Assembly: GCA_021801265.1 (NCBI GenBank) | Contig: JAJYYE010000003.1 | Location: 39,874 to 103,873, forward strand | DNA from: Pseudomonadota bacterium | GTDB taxonomy: Bacteria; Pseudomonadota; Gammaproteobacteria; Halothiobacillales; Halothiobacillaceae | Direction of reading: 5' to 3' | DNA length: 64,000 nt | Notes under the pieces: generated by a model | The model's database searches: none | What the model was told of the DNA's origin: nothing | The model's input: only the letters and a program-made list of their open reading frames with translations | Made by a program: the position numbers and the translations under genes | Part shown: positions 18,982-27,847 of the stretch, piece by piece | Position numbering within the stretch: the first letter of the stretch is position 1 | Layout of the letters: each line of letters begins with the position of its first letter

Positions 18982-19545
18982 ATGAGCACTGAATTTCAAG
19001 AACCCATTGCACCTGCCTGTGTCCGCCAGGCCTTGCGTGAAATCAACAAAGCCGGTCTCAATGCACTGGGCGAAAAAGGTAAGGCTAATCCCGATGCTGT
19101 CGTCACCCTAAAAGCCAAAACCGTGTGCGAAGGCCAGTTTCGTAATCTGACCTACATTCGCGCGTTGGCTCCCGTCGTCGTCGATGAACCGCCGCACCTG
19201 CTTGGCGAAGATACTGCGCCGAACCCATCCGAAGCGCTGTTGGCCGCACTGGGCGCGTGCCTCGCGGTTGGTGTGCATGCCAACGCAACGTCACGTGGCA
19301 TCCAGTTGACCAAACTCGAATTGCATATTGAAGGAGATATTAATGTCACCGCTGTTTGGGGCACCGGGGATCTGGACGAGAATAAACCGTTGGGATTTAC
19401 CGCCATCCGCGTCAAGTTTGATGTGGAAACACTCTCCCCGCTTTTAACGGCTGAGCTCGATGAACTCCTGCAACATGCGAAGAAGTGGTCACCCGTGGCC
19501 AATACGATGATGCGCCCGGTCGCTTTGGATTGCGCCTTGTTGTAA
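18982..19545 (+). CDS. OsmC-family protein
   Basis: A 187-residue protein with an OsmC/Ohr fold. The first redox Cys is present in the helix LLAALGACLAVGVHANA (about residue 90). At the position of the second conserved Cys the sequence is WSPVANTM, Ser where peroxidase members have Cys (CPV). The classical thiol-peroxidase pair therefore looks incomplete, and the protein may do something else, such as organosulfur binding. ATG 18982 has GAGGA upstream; the frame opens at 18946 without a ribosome site. It is first in the sigma-54-controlled operon. Confidence 0.8.
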   Translation: MSTEFQEPIAPACVRQALREINKAGLNALGEKGKANPDAVVTLKAKTVCEGQFRNLTYIRALAPVVVDEPPHLLGEDTAPNPSEALLAALGACLAVGVHANATSRGIQLTKLELHIEGDINVTAVWGTGDLDENKPLGFTAIRVKFDVETLSPLLTAELDELLQHAKKWSPVANTMMRPVALDCALL

Positions 19546-19609
19546 GCCCACACCAATCAACGCGCGCGGTTCATCCTGTGAGCGATTGAACCTATTCGAG
19601 GATTTTCTC

Positions 19610-20743
19610 ATGAAAACACGCACACCCATGGCGTCTGCTACCCCGCCCATCTCGCCAGATTCTTTGATTTTGAACCAGGTACGCGATGTGGTTCGTGATC
19701 GACTGGCGCCGCTCACCGTCAAAATCGATGAAGGTTACTATCCGGCCGAGGTGCTCCGCGCCCTGGGTGAAGCCGGTGCCTTCCGCCAGCACCTGGCCTC
19801 GCACAATGGCCGCAATACCTTTGATGTACAAACCGCGCTGGCCGCCATGGATGTCGTTTCGCAGGAATGTATGTCCACAGGTTTTATGGTGTGGGCGCAG
19901 GATGTGGTGTGCTGGTACATCGAGATGTCGAACAACGACCATCTCAAGCAAACCGTTTTACCGAAACTCGCCAGTGGCAAGGTGCTGGGCGGCACCGCGC
20001 TGTCCAATCCGATGAAGTATCTGGCCGGCATCGAACCCTTGCTATTAACCGCCACCGAAACCGATGACGGATTCATGTTAAATGGCACACTGCCCTGGGT
20101 GTCCAACCTCGGATCCGGTCACTGGTTTGGCTCCATCTTCAAGGTGGTGGGCGATAATCCCCGCGATGTCATGGCTTTGGTGAATACCGACTGGGCGGGT
20201 CTGGAACTCAGGCAATTGGCCAAATTTTGCGGCATGGAAGGAACGGGTACCTACGCGATGTTTTTCAAGGATGTGTTCGTACCCAAAAACCATGTGCTGG
20301 GCGACCCGCTCATTCCTTATCTTAAAAAGATGAAAGCCGGATTTGTTTTGCTGCAAACCGGCATGGCCACAGGGTTAATTGAAGGCTGCATTGAGCTTTG
20401 CGAGGCTGCAGAACTCCAATTCGGCCACGTGAACTGCTATCTCGACGATCGCCCGGATGAACTGCGCGAAGCGCTTGACGATACGCGGGAATTGATCGGC
20501 GAATTGTGCACTGATGTATTCAACCCCAAACCAGAATTCATGCGTCGGGTCTTAGAAGCGAGGTTACTCGGCTCCGAATTATCCCTGCGGGCGGCCAGCT
20601 CGGCGATGTTGCACACCGGTGCCAATGGCTATCTGCACGATGCCCCGGCACAACGCAAGCTGCGTGAAGCCTATTTCGTGGCCATTGTCACCCCGGCCAT
20701 TAAGCACCTGCGCAAAGAGTTGGATACCTTGGCAACCGCTTGA
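19610..20743 (+). CDS. Acyl-CoA-dehydrogenase-fold flavoprotein (noncanonical)
   Basis: A 377-residue member of the acyl-CoA dehydrogenase superfamily, with the N-terminal helical, central beta (LPWVSNLGSGHWFG) and C-terminal helical domains. The C-terminus reads GANGYLHDAPAQRKLREAY and then VAIVTPAIKHL, without the usual IYEGT segment that carries the catalytic Glu in many members. This suggests a flavin monooxygenase or oxidase of the DszC/SfnB kind rather than a beta-oxidation enzyme; that is inference. ATG 19610 has GAGGA upstream. It sits between the OsmC-like gene and a rubredoxin-reductase fusion, a plausible electron donor. Confidence 0.75.
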   Translation: MKTRTPMASATPPISPDSLILNQVRDVVRDRLAPLTVKIDEGYYPAEVLRALGEAGAFRQHLASHNGRNTFDVQTALAAMDVVSQECMSTGFMVWAQDVVCWYIEMSNNDHLKQTVLPKLASGKVLGGTALSNPMKYLAGIEPLLLTATETDDGFMLNGTLPWVSNLGSGHWFGSIFKVVGDNPRDVMALVNTDWAGLELRQLAKFCGMEGTGTYAMFFKDVFVPKNHVLGDPLIPYLKKMKAGFVLLQTGMATGLIEGCIELCEAAELQFGHVNCYLDDRPDELREALDDTRELIGELCTDVFNPKPEFMRRVLEARLLGSELSLRAASSAMLHTGANGYLHDAPAQRKLREAYFVAIVTPAIKHLRKELDTLATA

Positions 20744-20777
20744 TGAACTCAGGGCACTTAACGAGGAAATCTCGACC

Positions 20778-22187
20778 ATGAACACGCCCCGCTGGATCTG
20801 TACGGTATGCGGCTGGATTTATAACGAAGTCGAAGGCGACCCCGATAGCGGAATTGCACCCGGAACGCGTTTCGAAGACATCCCGGCAAATTGGTCCTGT
20901 CCATTGTGCGGGGTCACCAAAGCCGATTTCATCACGCTAGAGGCATACGCCGCCCAACGCGCATCCAGCGGCCCAAAAACTCGCCCGCGCCGCGCTCGTG
21001 GTCAAATCGGCGGTGAAGATACCGTGGTCATTATCGGTGGCGGCATTGCAGGATGGACGGTCGCCGAACGGCTACGCGAACGGGATCCCGAACGCCCCAT
21101 CACACTCATTACCGCCGACGATGGCTGCATCTATCCCAAACCGGCGCTATCCATGGCCATTGGCCAAGGGCGCAGCCCGGATGATCTCATCGAACAATCA
21201 GGCACGGAAAAAGCCGCAGCGTTAGGGGTTACCCTGCAAGCAAATACCCGCGTGATGGGCATCAAACCCATCAACAAGCGCCTAACCACGACCAAAGGCA
21301 ATGTGAAATATGGCCAATTGGTGCTGGCATTGGGTGCGAGCCAACGCCGCCATAGCTTTGCAGGCGATGCGGCAGACGACATCCTGCGCATCAACGATCT
21401 GACGAGCTACCGGCATTTACGCTCACTACTGGAAGGAGAATCACGCCATATTGTTTTGATCGGTGCCGGATTGATTGGTGTGGAATTGGCCGAAGATATG
21501 ACCGCCGGTGGACATCGAGTCACCCTGCTGGATGTGGGCACGCAACTTCTTGGCCGACTGGCACCGCCTTCCATTGCCCAGCAGTTACTGACCGCAATGA
21601 CACCAAAAGGGGTATCGTTCTGCCCCGGCGTGAGCTTGGCAGCGCTTGATCGCGAGGCCAATCGCTATCGCGCCATGCTCACCAATGGCGCGGCACTCGC
21701 CACCGACATCGTTATTTCTGCGATGGGGCTGATGCCAAATATTGAATTGGCCAAACACGCCGGCTTGCAGGTCGGTCGCGGGATTATCGCTCAGGCAAGT
21801 GATCTTCGCACCAGTGATCAGGATATCTTCGCGGTGGGTGACTGCGCCGAGATTGATGGCCGCAGTTATTACTACATTGACCCCATTCGCCGCCAAGCCG
21901 AGACAGTTGCAGCGAGTCTGTGCGGTGAACATCATCCTTTTGAGCGTCATCCGATTTCGATCCGAGTTAAAACCCCCAGTTTGGCACTGCATTTATGCCC
22001 ACCCGATCAATCCGTTGCGGATTTTGGTGATTGGCACTTTCACGCAGGCGAAGGCATCAATAGCCGAGTGGATTTCCTGGCACATCAACGGCTGGCCGGT
22101 TACGCGTTATCCGGAAGCCATACCCAAGAAAGTGAACTACTGAACAAGGTCTTGATTTCACAGCTAAACCCACCCCCTCAAAACTGA
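20778..22187 (+). CDS. Rubredoxin-FAD/NAD(P)H oxidoreductase fusion
   Basis: A 469-residue electron-transfer fusion. The N-terminal rubredoxin (residues 1-55) binds one Fe through two CxxCG knuckles (CTVCGW and CPLCGV). After a basic linker, an FAD/NAD reductase follows with IIGGGIAGWTVAE (FAD) and IGAGLIGVELAE (NAD) Rossmann motifs and the DIFAVGDCAEI segment. This is the architecture of rubredoxin reductases joined to their rubredoxin. It would feed NAD(P)H electrons to an oxidative enzyme; the upstream dehydrogenase-fold protein, 34 bp away, is the obvious partner. ATG 20778 is set by the rubredoxin start; the upstream frame to 20619 overlaps the previous gene. Confidence 0.85.
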   Translation: MNTPRWICTVCGWIYNEVEGDPDSGIAPGTRFEDIPANWSCPLCGVTKADFITLEAYAAQRASSGPKTRPRRARGQIGGEDTVVIIGGGIAGWTVAERLRERDPERPITLITADDGCIYPKPALSMAIGQGRSPDDLIEQSGTEKAAALGVTLQANTRVMGIKPINKRLTTTKGNVKYGQLVLALGASQRRHSFAGDAADDILRINDLTSYRHLRSLLEGESRHIVLIGAGLIGVELAEDMTAGGHRVTLLDVGTQLLGRLAPPSIAQQLLTAMTPKGVSFCPGVSLAALDREANRYRAMLTNGAALATDIVISAMGLMPNIELAKHAGLQVGRGIIAQASDLRTSDQDIFAVGDCAEIDGRSYYYIDPIRRQAETVAASLCGEHHPFERHPISIRVKTPSLALHLCPPDQSVADFGDWHFHAGEGINSRVDFLAHQRLAGYALSGSHTQESELLNKVLISQLNPPPQN

Positions 22188-22219
22188 CTTCCCGCCCCAC
22201 CACCCCAAGGAGATACGCC

Positions 22220-23077
22220 ATGAGCTCTGTACTATTATCCGCTGCTGAACTCAACACGCTAATGCACAAAGAACCCATCGTAGTGATTGATGCCCGAAAT
22301 CCGGCGGCCTATGCCGACGGTCATATTCCAGGCGCAGTCAACATTCACGATATTTTTACGTTTCTGGCCACGTCAACCCCTGAAGGCCTGAAAGCATTAA
22401 ACACCCAGTTTGCAGAAACATTTGGGAATAGCGGACTATCCGGCAAAGAAACCGCCGTAATTTATGAAGATGCCATGAATACCGGATTTGGCATGTCATG
22501 CCGGGGATACTTTTTACTCAGTTATATGGGCTATCCCAAAATCAAGATTCTTCATGGCGGTTACCAAGCGTGGCTAGCAGAATCGCTGCCCATTACCGCC
22601 GACGTTGTGCGGCCCGAACCCGCCACGTTTACACTCTCGGACACCGGAACAGACTTCATGATCGGCAAAGATGAAGTGCTGGCCGCCCTCGGCAATGATG
22701 AAATTGTATTACTGGATGTCCGGGACATCGACGAATGGATCGCCACCAGCTCATCGCCTTATGGCAAAGATTTTTGCCCCCGCAAGGGACGGTTGCCCGG
22801 CGCCCGATGGATTGAGTGGTACCGCCTGATGAAACCGGGTGCTGTCCCCCTGTTCAAAGCACCAGAAGAAATTCTGGCTGAATGCGATACCGTCGGTATC
22901 CGCAAGGATACCCCGGTCTATCTGTACTGCTTCAAAGGCGCGCGCGCTTCCAACACGTTCGTGGCACTGAAATCGGCCGGTATCGAGAATGTCAAACTCT
23001 ACTTCGGTTCCTGGAACGAGTGGTCGCGCGATCCTTCCCTGCCCATCGAAGAAGGCTTACCCTACGCCTCAATTTGA
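22220..23077 (+). CDS. Two-domain rhodanese (thiosulfate/3-mercaptopyruvate sulfurtransferase)
   Basis: A 285-residue sulfurtransferase with two rhodanese domains (about 1-130 and 150-285). Only the C-terminal one carries the active Cys, in CFKGARAS. The loop differs from the CRKGVT of bovine rhodanese and the CGSGVT of mercaptopyruvate enzymes, so the donor is uncertain. An RBS (AAGGAG) precedes the ATG. It follows the rubredoxin fusion by 32 bp. In this context it could handle sulfane sulfur or sulfite released by the oxidative module. Confidence 0.85.
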   Translation: MSSVLLSAAELNTLMHKEPIVVIDARNPAAYADGHIPGAVNIHDIFTFLATSTPEGLKALNTQFAETFGNSGLSGKETAVIYEDAMNTGFGMSCRGYFLLSYMGYPKIKILHGGYQAWLAESLPITADVVRPEPATFTLSDTGTDFMIGKDEVLAALGNDEIVLLDVRDIDEWIATSSSPYGKDFCPRKGRLPGARWIEWYRLMKPGAVPLFKAPEEILAECDTVGIRKDTPVYLYCFKGARASNTFVALKSAGIENVKLYFGSWNEWSRDPSLPIEEGLPYASI

Positions 23078-23207
23078 GCCGGGCGATTAATCGACGTAGC
23101 ATGTACCGATTCCGCATCGAATATCATTTATTTGAGTTTTCATGTGCGGTGATCGGGGGATAATAACCGCACGTAACTCCATCACCACTTAACAAGATAG
23201 CCCCACA

Positions 23208-23651
23208 ATGAACAACATCCTGATCACTGTGCACAGCCTTGCTGCAACCCTCTGGATCGGCGGCATTTTTTTCGCCTTCATGATCCTGCGACCGATCAGC
23301 GCCCAGCTTGAACCACCCACCCGGCTTCGCCTCTGGGTTAACGTTTTCCGCGGCTTTTTCCCTTGGGTTTGGGGATTTATTGCCCTGCTGGTGGCGAGTG
23401 GCTATGCCGATTTGATCGTGCGTTTCGGCCTCAGCGGGTTTTATCTGCCTCGTCTTTTGGCGATGCAGATCATTGGCTGGATCATGATCCTGTTATTTGC
23501 CTATCTGCACACTATCCTGCTGCGTCGATTTGCCGCCGCCGTGGACGCGGCATATTGGACAGAGGCCGCAACCGTCATGGTGCCCATCCGCCGCATCATG
23601 GCGACCAACCTGTTCCTGGGTTTGCTGCTTATCCCGATTGGCATAGCCTGA
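23208..23651 (+). CDS. CopD-like four-helix membrane protein
   Basis: A 147-residue integral membrane protein with four predicted helices. The first carries HSLAATLWIGGIFFAF, resembling the CopD/YebZ family, and a central helix-loop has a Trp/Arg-rich LRLWVNVFRGFFPWVW. It lies 130 bp after the rhodanese gene on the same strand and may be the last gene of the operon. Functional role (copper or haem related) is not evident. Confidence 0.6.
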   Translation: MNNILITVHSLAATLWIGGIFFAFMILRPISAQLEPPTRLRLWVNVFRGFFPWVWGFIALLVASGYADLIVRFGLSGFYLPRLLAMQIIGWIMILLFAYLHTILLRRFAAAVDAAYWTEAATVMVPIRRIMATNLFLGLLLIPIGIA

Positions 23652-23668
23652 ACCTGGCACGACCCCGG

Positions 23669-25309
23669 CTATTGAGCGAGCAAACCCAGTTTTTCCAGCC
23701 GATAGCGAAACTGCCGTGGCGTCATGCCCAGGGATGCGGCCGCACGGGTTTTATTGCCGCGCGTGCTCCGGAGCGCTTCCCGTAAACTTGCAATTTCATC
23801 AGCGCTTACCCAACCATATCCGCGCAGAGGAATATCTGCGTGGCGTGGTGGAGAGACTCCAGACAGGGCCATGAGGGGCACAGCGACTTCCTGCGCCTGG
23901 GCCGTGCCTGCCTCAAGGTGAGTCCCGATATGCGATTCATGCTGCAAAATTAACGTAATGTCATTGATCGCAATTTGTCGATCTTGAGCGATCAGAACTG
24001 AACGTTTAATAACATTTTCCAATTGACGAATATTGCCCGGCCAATTATAGGCCTCGAGTCGCTCCAATACGCCGACGCCGAACATGGTATTGCGATCGAA
24101 TTCCTGATTGGCCGTTTGCAAAAAATGTCTCGCGAGGCTGCGCACATCCCCCGTGCGCTCACGCAAGGGCGGCAAGTGAATCGGGAATACATTTAATCGA
24201 TAAAATAGATCAATGCGGAAACGCCCCTCATTGACCGCTTTCTGAAGGTTTTTGTGTGTCGCCGCGATAATCCGGGTATTGACAGGAATATCCTTGGTTC
24301 CTCCAACCCGTTTGATCGCCTGCTTCTCCAGCACATGTAACAACTTGGATTGCAGATCAATCGCTAAATCTCCGATTTCATCCAGAAACAAAGTGCCGCC
24401 CTCGGATAACTCCACAATCCCCCTTTTCATCACAACGGCACCGGTAAAAGCACCTTTTTCATGACCAAACAACTCCGATTCCAGCAACGCATCAGGAATA
24501 GCGGCACAGTTAATCGCCATGAACGGGCCATCCCGCCGCTGGCTGGTTAAATGCACCATGCGTGCAAATCGCTCCTTGCCGGTACCGGATTCCCCGGCGA
24601 GCAACACGGTTGCCTGCGTGGGGGAAACATTCAATGCCTGGCGCAATGCGTGTTGCAACGCCGGGCTCTCACCCAAGATTCCGTGGGTGTTTTCGGATTT
24701 TTGGTCCAGCGCTTGCTTGAGTGCCTGGTTTTCATCCGCGAGCCAAGCCGTTTTTTCTTCAATCAATCGATTCATGCTCAAAATCTGGGCAATAAGTGTG
24801 GATAATACCCGTAGAAGGGTGATGTCTCGACTGAACGGGCGTTTTCTACCCCGTAAGCGATGTGCGCCCAATACGCCCATCGTGCTATCTCCCTCCAAAA
24901 TCGGCACCGCAATAAAGGCGACCGTTTCCTGCGGCAATGTGGCTCGATCTACTGCGCGCGTGAGGTAGATCGGTTCATCATCAATGTTTTGCACCACGGC
25001 AATTTGCCCCGTCCGCATCACCCGCCCTGTCACCCCCTCGCCCAAGGCGTACCGCCCCCGTTTACGTTCGCTCAGCGTCAGGCCATAGGCATAACGAATC
25101 TGCATTTCCTTGCCGGCATCGTCGGGCAAAACCACCCGTCCTCGATTGAGCCCGATCATTTGCGACATCAAACGTAAAATGCCTTCAATCGCAACATCGG
25201 GTGTCGTCGCTTGAGATAGCAACCGCGTCGCCTCACAGATAATCAGGAGTTCAACGTCCTCAATATCTGTGGCGGCGACATCTTCGGGCAGGATGGGTAG
25301 AGAAATCAT
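23669..25309 (-). CDS. Sigma-54-dependent activator (GAF-AAA+-Fis)
   Basis: A 546-residue enhancer-binding protein. It has an N-terminal GAF sensor domain (about 25-190), a coiled linker, an AAA+ domain with Walker A GESGTGKE, the sigma-54 contact loop GAFTGA and Walker B FLDEIG, and a C-terminal Fis-type helix-turn-helix ([16 protein letters not shown]). There is no receiver domain, so the signal is likely a small ligand or redox state sensed by GAF, as in NifA/NorR-type activators. ATG 25309 has GGAG upstream; the frame to 25381 does not. It lies between two sigma-54 promoters and is the only such activator in the window. Confidence 0.88.
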   Translation of the reverse strand: MISLPILPEDVAATDIEDVELLIICEATRLLSQATTPDVAIEGILRLMSQMIGLNRGRVVLPDDAGKEMQIRYAYGLTLSERKRGRYALGEGVTGRVMRTGQIAVVQNIDDEPIYLTRAVDRATLPQETVAFIAVPILEGDSTMGVLGAHRLRGRKRPFSRDITLLRVLSTLIAQILSMNRLIEEKTAWLADENQALKQALDQKSENTHGILGESPALQHALRQALNVSPTQATVLLAGESGTGKERFARMVHLTSQRRDGPFMAINCAAIPDALLESELFGHEKGAFTGAVVMKRGIVELSEGGTLFLDEIGDLAIDLQSKLLHVLEKQAIKRVGGTKDIPVNTRIIAATHKNLQKAVNEGRFRIDLFYRLNVFPIHLPPLRERTGDVRSLARHFLQTANQEFDRNTMFGVGVLERLEAYNWPGNIRQLENVIKRSVLIAQDRQIAINDITLILQHESHIGTHLEAGTAQAQEVAVPLMALSGVSPPRHADIPLRGYGWVSADEIASLREALRSTRGNKTRAAASLGMTPRQFRYRLEKLGLLAQ

Positions 25310-25404
25310 GGCAGCTCCTATAAAAAAGATTGCGTATTTAATTGTTAGGAACGCATGTTGATAACTCCCAATACGAAGCAAAATTTAGGCCACACTTTGT
25401 CTGC

Positions 25405-25419
25405 CAATGTCGAACATTG
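25405..25419. promoter_or_regulatory. Putative UAS palindrome for the ABC importer promoter
   Basis: Perfect 6-bp arms CAATGT and ACATTG with a 3-bp centre, about 145 bp before the -24 element. The same half-sites with a 13-bp centre lie upstream of the OsmC operon. Confidence 0.55.
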
Positions 25420-25564
25420 CGATAAGCCATTTACCGCCATTTAAATGCATCAAAATAATAAAAACATCATCATTACGCATTGTTTTGGTGCAGTTGACGC
25501 CATTTACGCCGAACAAACGCGCTTCAACTTGTATGAGTTGCAGACAATTGACGACAAACCGATA

Positions 25565-25581
25565 TTGGCACGTTGTTTGCT
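25565..25581 (+). promoter_or_regulatory. Sigma-54 promoter of the NitT-type ABC importer
   Basis: TTGGCACGTTGTTTGCT is an almost perfect -24/-12 element: GG at 25567-25568 and GC at 25579-25580 with 10 nt between. The start codon of the binding-protein gene is 45 bp downstream. Confidence 0.88.
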
Positions 25582-25625
25582 ATAGTGATATTTGTCCAAC
25601 ATCACAAACCGAGGAGCAACGTGCC

Positions 25626-26999
25626 ATGTCTGCTTTCAAAAACCCCTTCGACTTCACGATTCGCCTCAAAAAAGGCTGCTCATGCGGCCAGCATGCCAGC
25701 CAGTCCGAGCATGATGTTCTTGCCTCGCTCACCCAAGAACCCAGGGAAGAAGAAGCTGCGCTCAATCGGGTGATTGAATCCACCCTCATGCGCTCGATTT
25801 TCCCGCACGATGAGACGCGGCGTAATTTCCTGAAGGCAGTCGGTGTTGGTACCGCCATGGCGGCTTTATCGAGCCTGTTTCCCCTCGGCGCGGCACAGGC
25901 TTTGGCGGCCGAGGGCGGAACCATCGAGAAAAAGAATCTGAAGGTGGGTTTTATCCCGATTACCTGCGCCACCCCGATCATCATGGCCAAACCCATGGGG
26001 TTTTATGAGCGGGAAGGCCTGAATGTCGACATCATCAAAACTGCAGGCTGGGCCCTGATCCGCGACAAGGTTCTGAATCAGGAATACGACGCCTCGCAAA
26101 TGCTGGCGCCAATGCCCATTGCCGCCTCGATGGGGCTGGGTTCCAAACCGAATGAAACCTTTGTCGCCACCATCCAGAACATCAATGGTCAGGCGATTAC
26201 CCTGCACATCAAGCACAAAGATAATCGCGACCCAAAAAACTGGAAGGGCATGAAGTTTGGTATTCCGTTCGATTATTCAATCCACAACCTGCTGCTGCGC
26301 TATTACCTGGCCGAGCATGGCATTGATCCCGATAAAGATGTGCAGCTGACCATTATTTCGCCGCCGGACATGGTTGCCAACCTCAGGGCGGGCAATATCG
26401 ATGGTTTCCTCGGGCCCGAGCCCTTCAACCAGCGGGCGGTTTATGAAGGATTCGCCTTCATCCACATGCTGTCGAAAGACATCTGGGATGGCCACCCCTG
26501 CTGCGCGTTTGGGGTCACCGATAAATTCGTCAAGGAAAACCCGAATACCTTCTCCGCCCTGTTCCGCGCCATTTCCAATGCCACGGTGTATGCCCACAAA
26601 CAAGAGAATCGACCGGCCATTATCGAAGCCATTGCACCAGCCAACTATCTGAACCAGCCGATTCCCGTGCTGCAACAGGTCATGACCGGCAAGTTTGCCG
26701 ATGGCCTGGGCAATATTCGGGATGTGCCGGGTCGGGTGGATTTCGACCCCTTCCCGTGGCAGTCGATGGGTGTCTGGATGCTCACCCAGCTCAAGCGCTG
26801 GGGGTATATCAAGCAGGATATCGACTACAAACAAATCGCCGAGCAGATTTTTCTGGCCACCGATGCCCGTGCCCGCCTGCGGGAAATGGGCTTGAGCGCA
26901 CCGGATACGAACTATGAAAACCACACCATCATGGGCAAGGTGTTCAACCCCGATCAGCCTCAGGCCTACCTCGACTCATTCAGCATTCGGAGAACATGA
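25626..26999 (+). CDS. NitT/TauT (NrtA/CmpA-like) substrate-binding protein with Tat signal
   Basis: A 457-residue periplasmic binding protein of the nitrate/bicarbonate/sulfonate family. A twin-arginine motif TRRNFLKAVG (about residues 64-73) precedes a hydrophobic stretch. It is preceded by an unusually long N-region with a CSCGQH-x-SQSEH motif (about residues 18-30) that looks metal-binding. ATG 25626 with GAGGAG upstream is the start. The mature part (IEKKNLKVGFIPITCATPI) matches NrtA/CmpA-like proteins. Nitrate, bicarbonate, cyanate or an organosulfur ligand cannot be told apart here. It is the first gene of a sigma-54 operon. Confidence 0.82.
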   Translation: MSAFKNPFDFTIRLKKGCSCGQHASQSEHDVLASLTQEPREEEAALNRVIESTLMRSIFPHDETRRNFLKAVGVGTAMAALSSLFPLGAAQALAAEGGTIEKKNLKVGFIPITCATPIIMAKPMGFYEREGLNVDIIKTAGWALIRDKVLNQEYDASQMLAPMPIAASMGLGSKPNETFVATIQNINGQAITLHIKHKDNRDPKNWKGMKFGIPFDYSIHNLLLRYYLAEHGIDPDKDVQLTIISPPDMVANLRAGNIDGFLGPEPFNQRAVYEGFAFIHMLSKDIWDGHPCCAFGVTDKFVKENPNTFSALFRAISNATVYAHKQENRPAIIEAIAPANYLNQPIPVLQQVMTGKFADGLGNIRDVPGRVDFDPFPWQSMGVWMLTQLKRWGYIKQDIDYKQIAEQIFLATDARARLREMGLSAPDTNYENHTIMGKVFNPDQPQAYLDSFSIRRT

Positions 27000-27000
27000 C

Positions 27001-27843
27001 ATGAATCCGTCCCTGAATCTGCGTGCCGGGCTGGTATCGCTCGTGCTGTTGCTGGCTTTATTGAGCGTTTGGCAATTAGCCACTCAGCCCAAAACATCGA
27101 ATGCAACGGCCTATGCCAATCCGGAATATGCCGCGATGATGGGGTCGGCCACGACAAAGGCTGCCGGACTCCCCACACCCGAGGCGGTGGGCCAAACCCT
27201 GGTGCATCAACTCGCCAATCCGTTTTACGACAACGGCCCCAACGACAAAGGAATCGGCATCCAGCTATCGTGGTCGCTCGGACGGGTGCTGGCTGGCTTC
27301 CTGCTCGCCGTGATCGTCGCCATTCCGCTCGGTTTCGTGATCGGCATGTCGCCCCTGATGTTCAAGGCGCTCAACCCTTATATTCAGCTTCTCAAGCCGA
27401 TTTCTCCGCTGGCCTGGATGCCGCTCGCGCTGTATACCATCAAGGACGCCAATGCGTCGTCGATTTTCGTGATCTTCATCTGCTCGATCTGGCCGATGAT
27501 GATCAATACCGCCCATGGCGTGGCCTCGGTCAAAAAGGACTGGCTGAACGTGGCGAAAACCCTTGAAGTCAGCCCATTCAAGACAGCCATCATGGTAATT
27601 CTGCCCGCCGCAGCGCCCACGATCCTCACCGGAATGCGCATTTCCATGGGCATTGCCTGGCTCGTGATCGTTGCGGCTGAAATGCTGGTCGGTGGTACCG
27701 GTATTGGCTATTTCGTCTGGAATGAATGGAACAACCTCGATCTATCCAATGTGATTTTTGCCATCTTCATGATCGGATTTGTCGGCATGTTGCTGGACGC
27801 GATCTTTGGTGTACTCACCCGTCTTGTGACTTATCAGGAGTAA
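27001..27843 (+). CDS. NitT/TauT ABC transporter permease
   Basis: A 280-residue inner-membrane permease with an N-terminal anchor helix and the BPD_transp_1 domain. The cytoplasmic EAA loop motif is visible in AKTLEVSPFKTAIMVILPAAAP. The start ATG lies 1 bp after the binding-protein stop, so the genes are coupled. It provides the channel for the importer. Confidence 0.85.
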   Translation: MNPSLNLRAGLVSLVLLLALLSVWQLATQPKTSNATAYANPEYAAMMGSATTKAAGLPTPEAVGQTLVHQLANPFYDNGPNDKGIGIQLSWSLGRVLAGFLLAVIVAIPLGFVIGMSPLMFKALNPYIQLLKPISPLAWMPLALYTIKDANASSIFVIFICSIWPMMINTAHGVASVKKDWLNVAKTLEVSPFKTAIMVILPAAAPTILTGMRISMGIAWLVIVAAEMLVGGTGIGYFVWNEWNNLDLSNVIFAIFMIGFVGMLLDAIFGVLTRLVTYQE

Positions 27844-27847
27844 CACC

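Larger units (their letters stand above)
25310..25625 (+). promoter_or_regulatory. Divergent control region, activator / NitT-type ABC importer
   Basis: About 316 bp holding a sigma-54 promoter (25565-25581), an upstream palindrome CAATGT-CGA-ACATTG (25405-25419), a second ATTGACGACAA (25547-25557) that recurs exactly at 18801-18811, and TTGTCTG motifs on both strands (25397-25403 and 25541-25547 complement). A frame running through 25407-25625 is not used as a start. Confidence 0.65.

Noticed and set aside
26277..26924. 215-codon minus-strand ORF
   Set aside because: Fully antisense to the ABC binding-protein gene, whose product is a clear family member.
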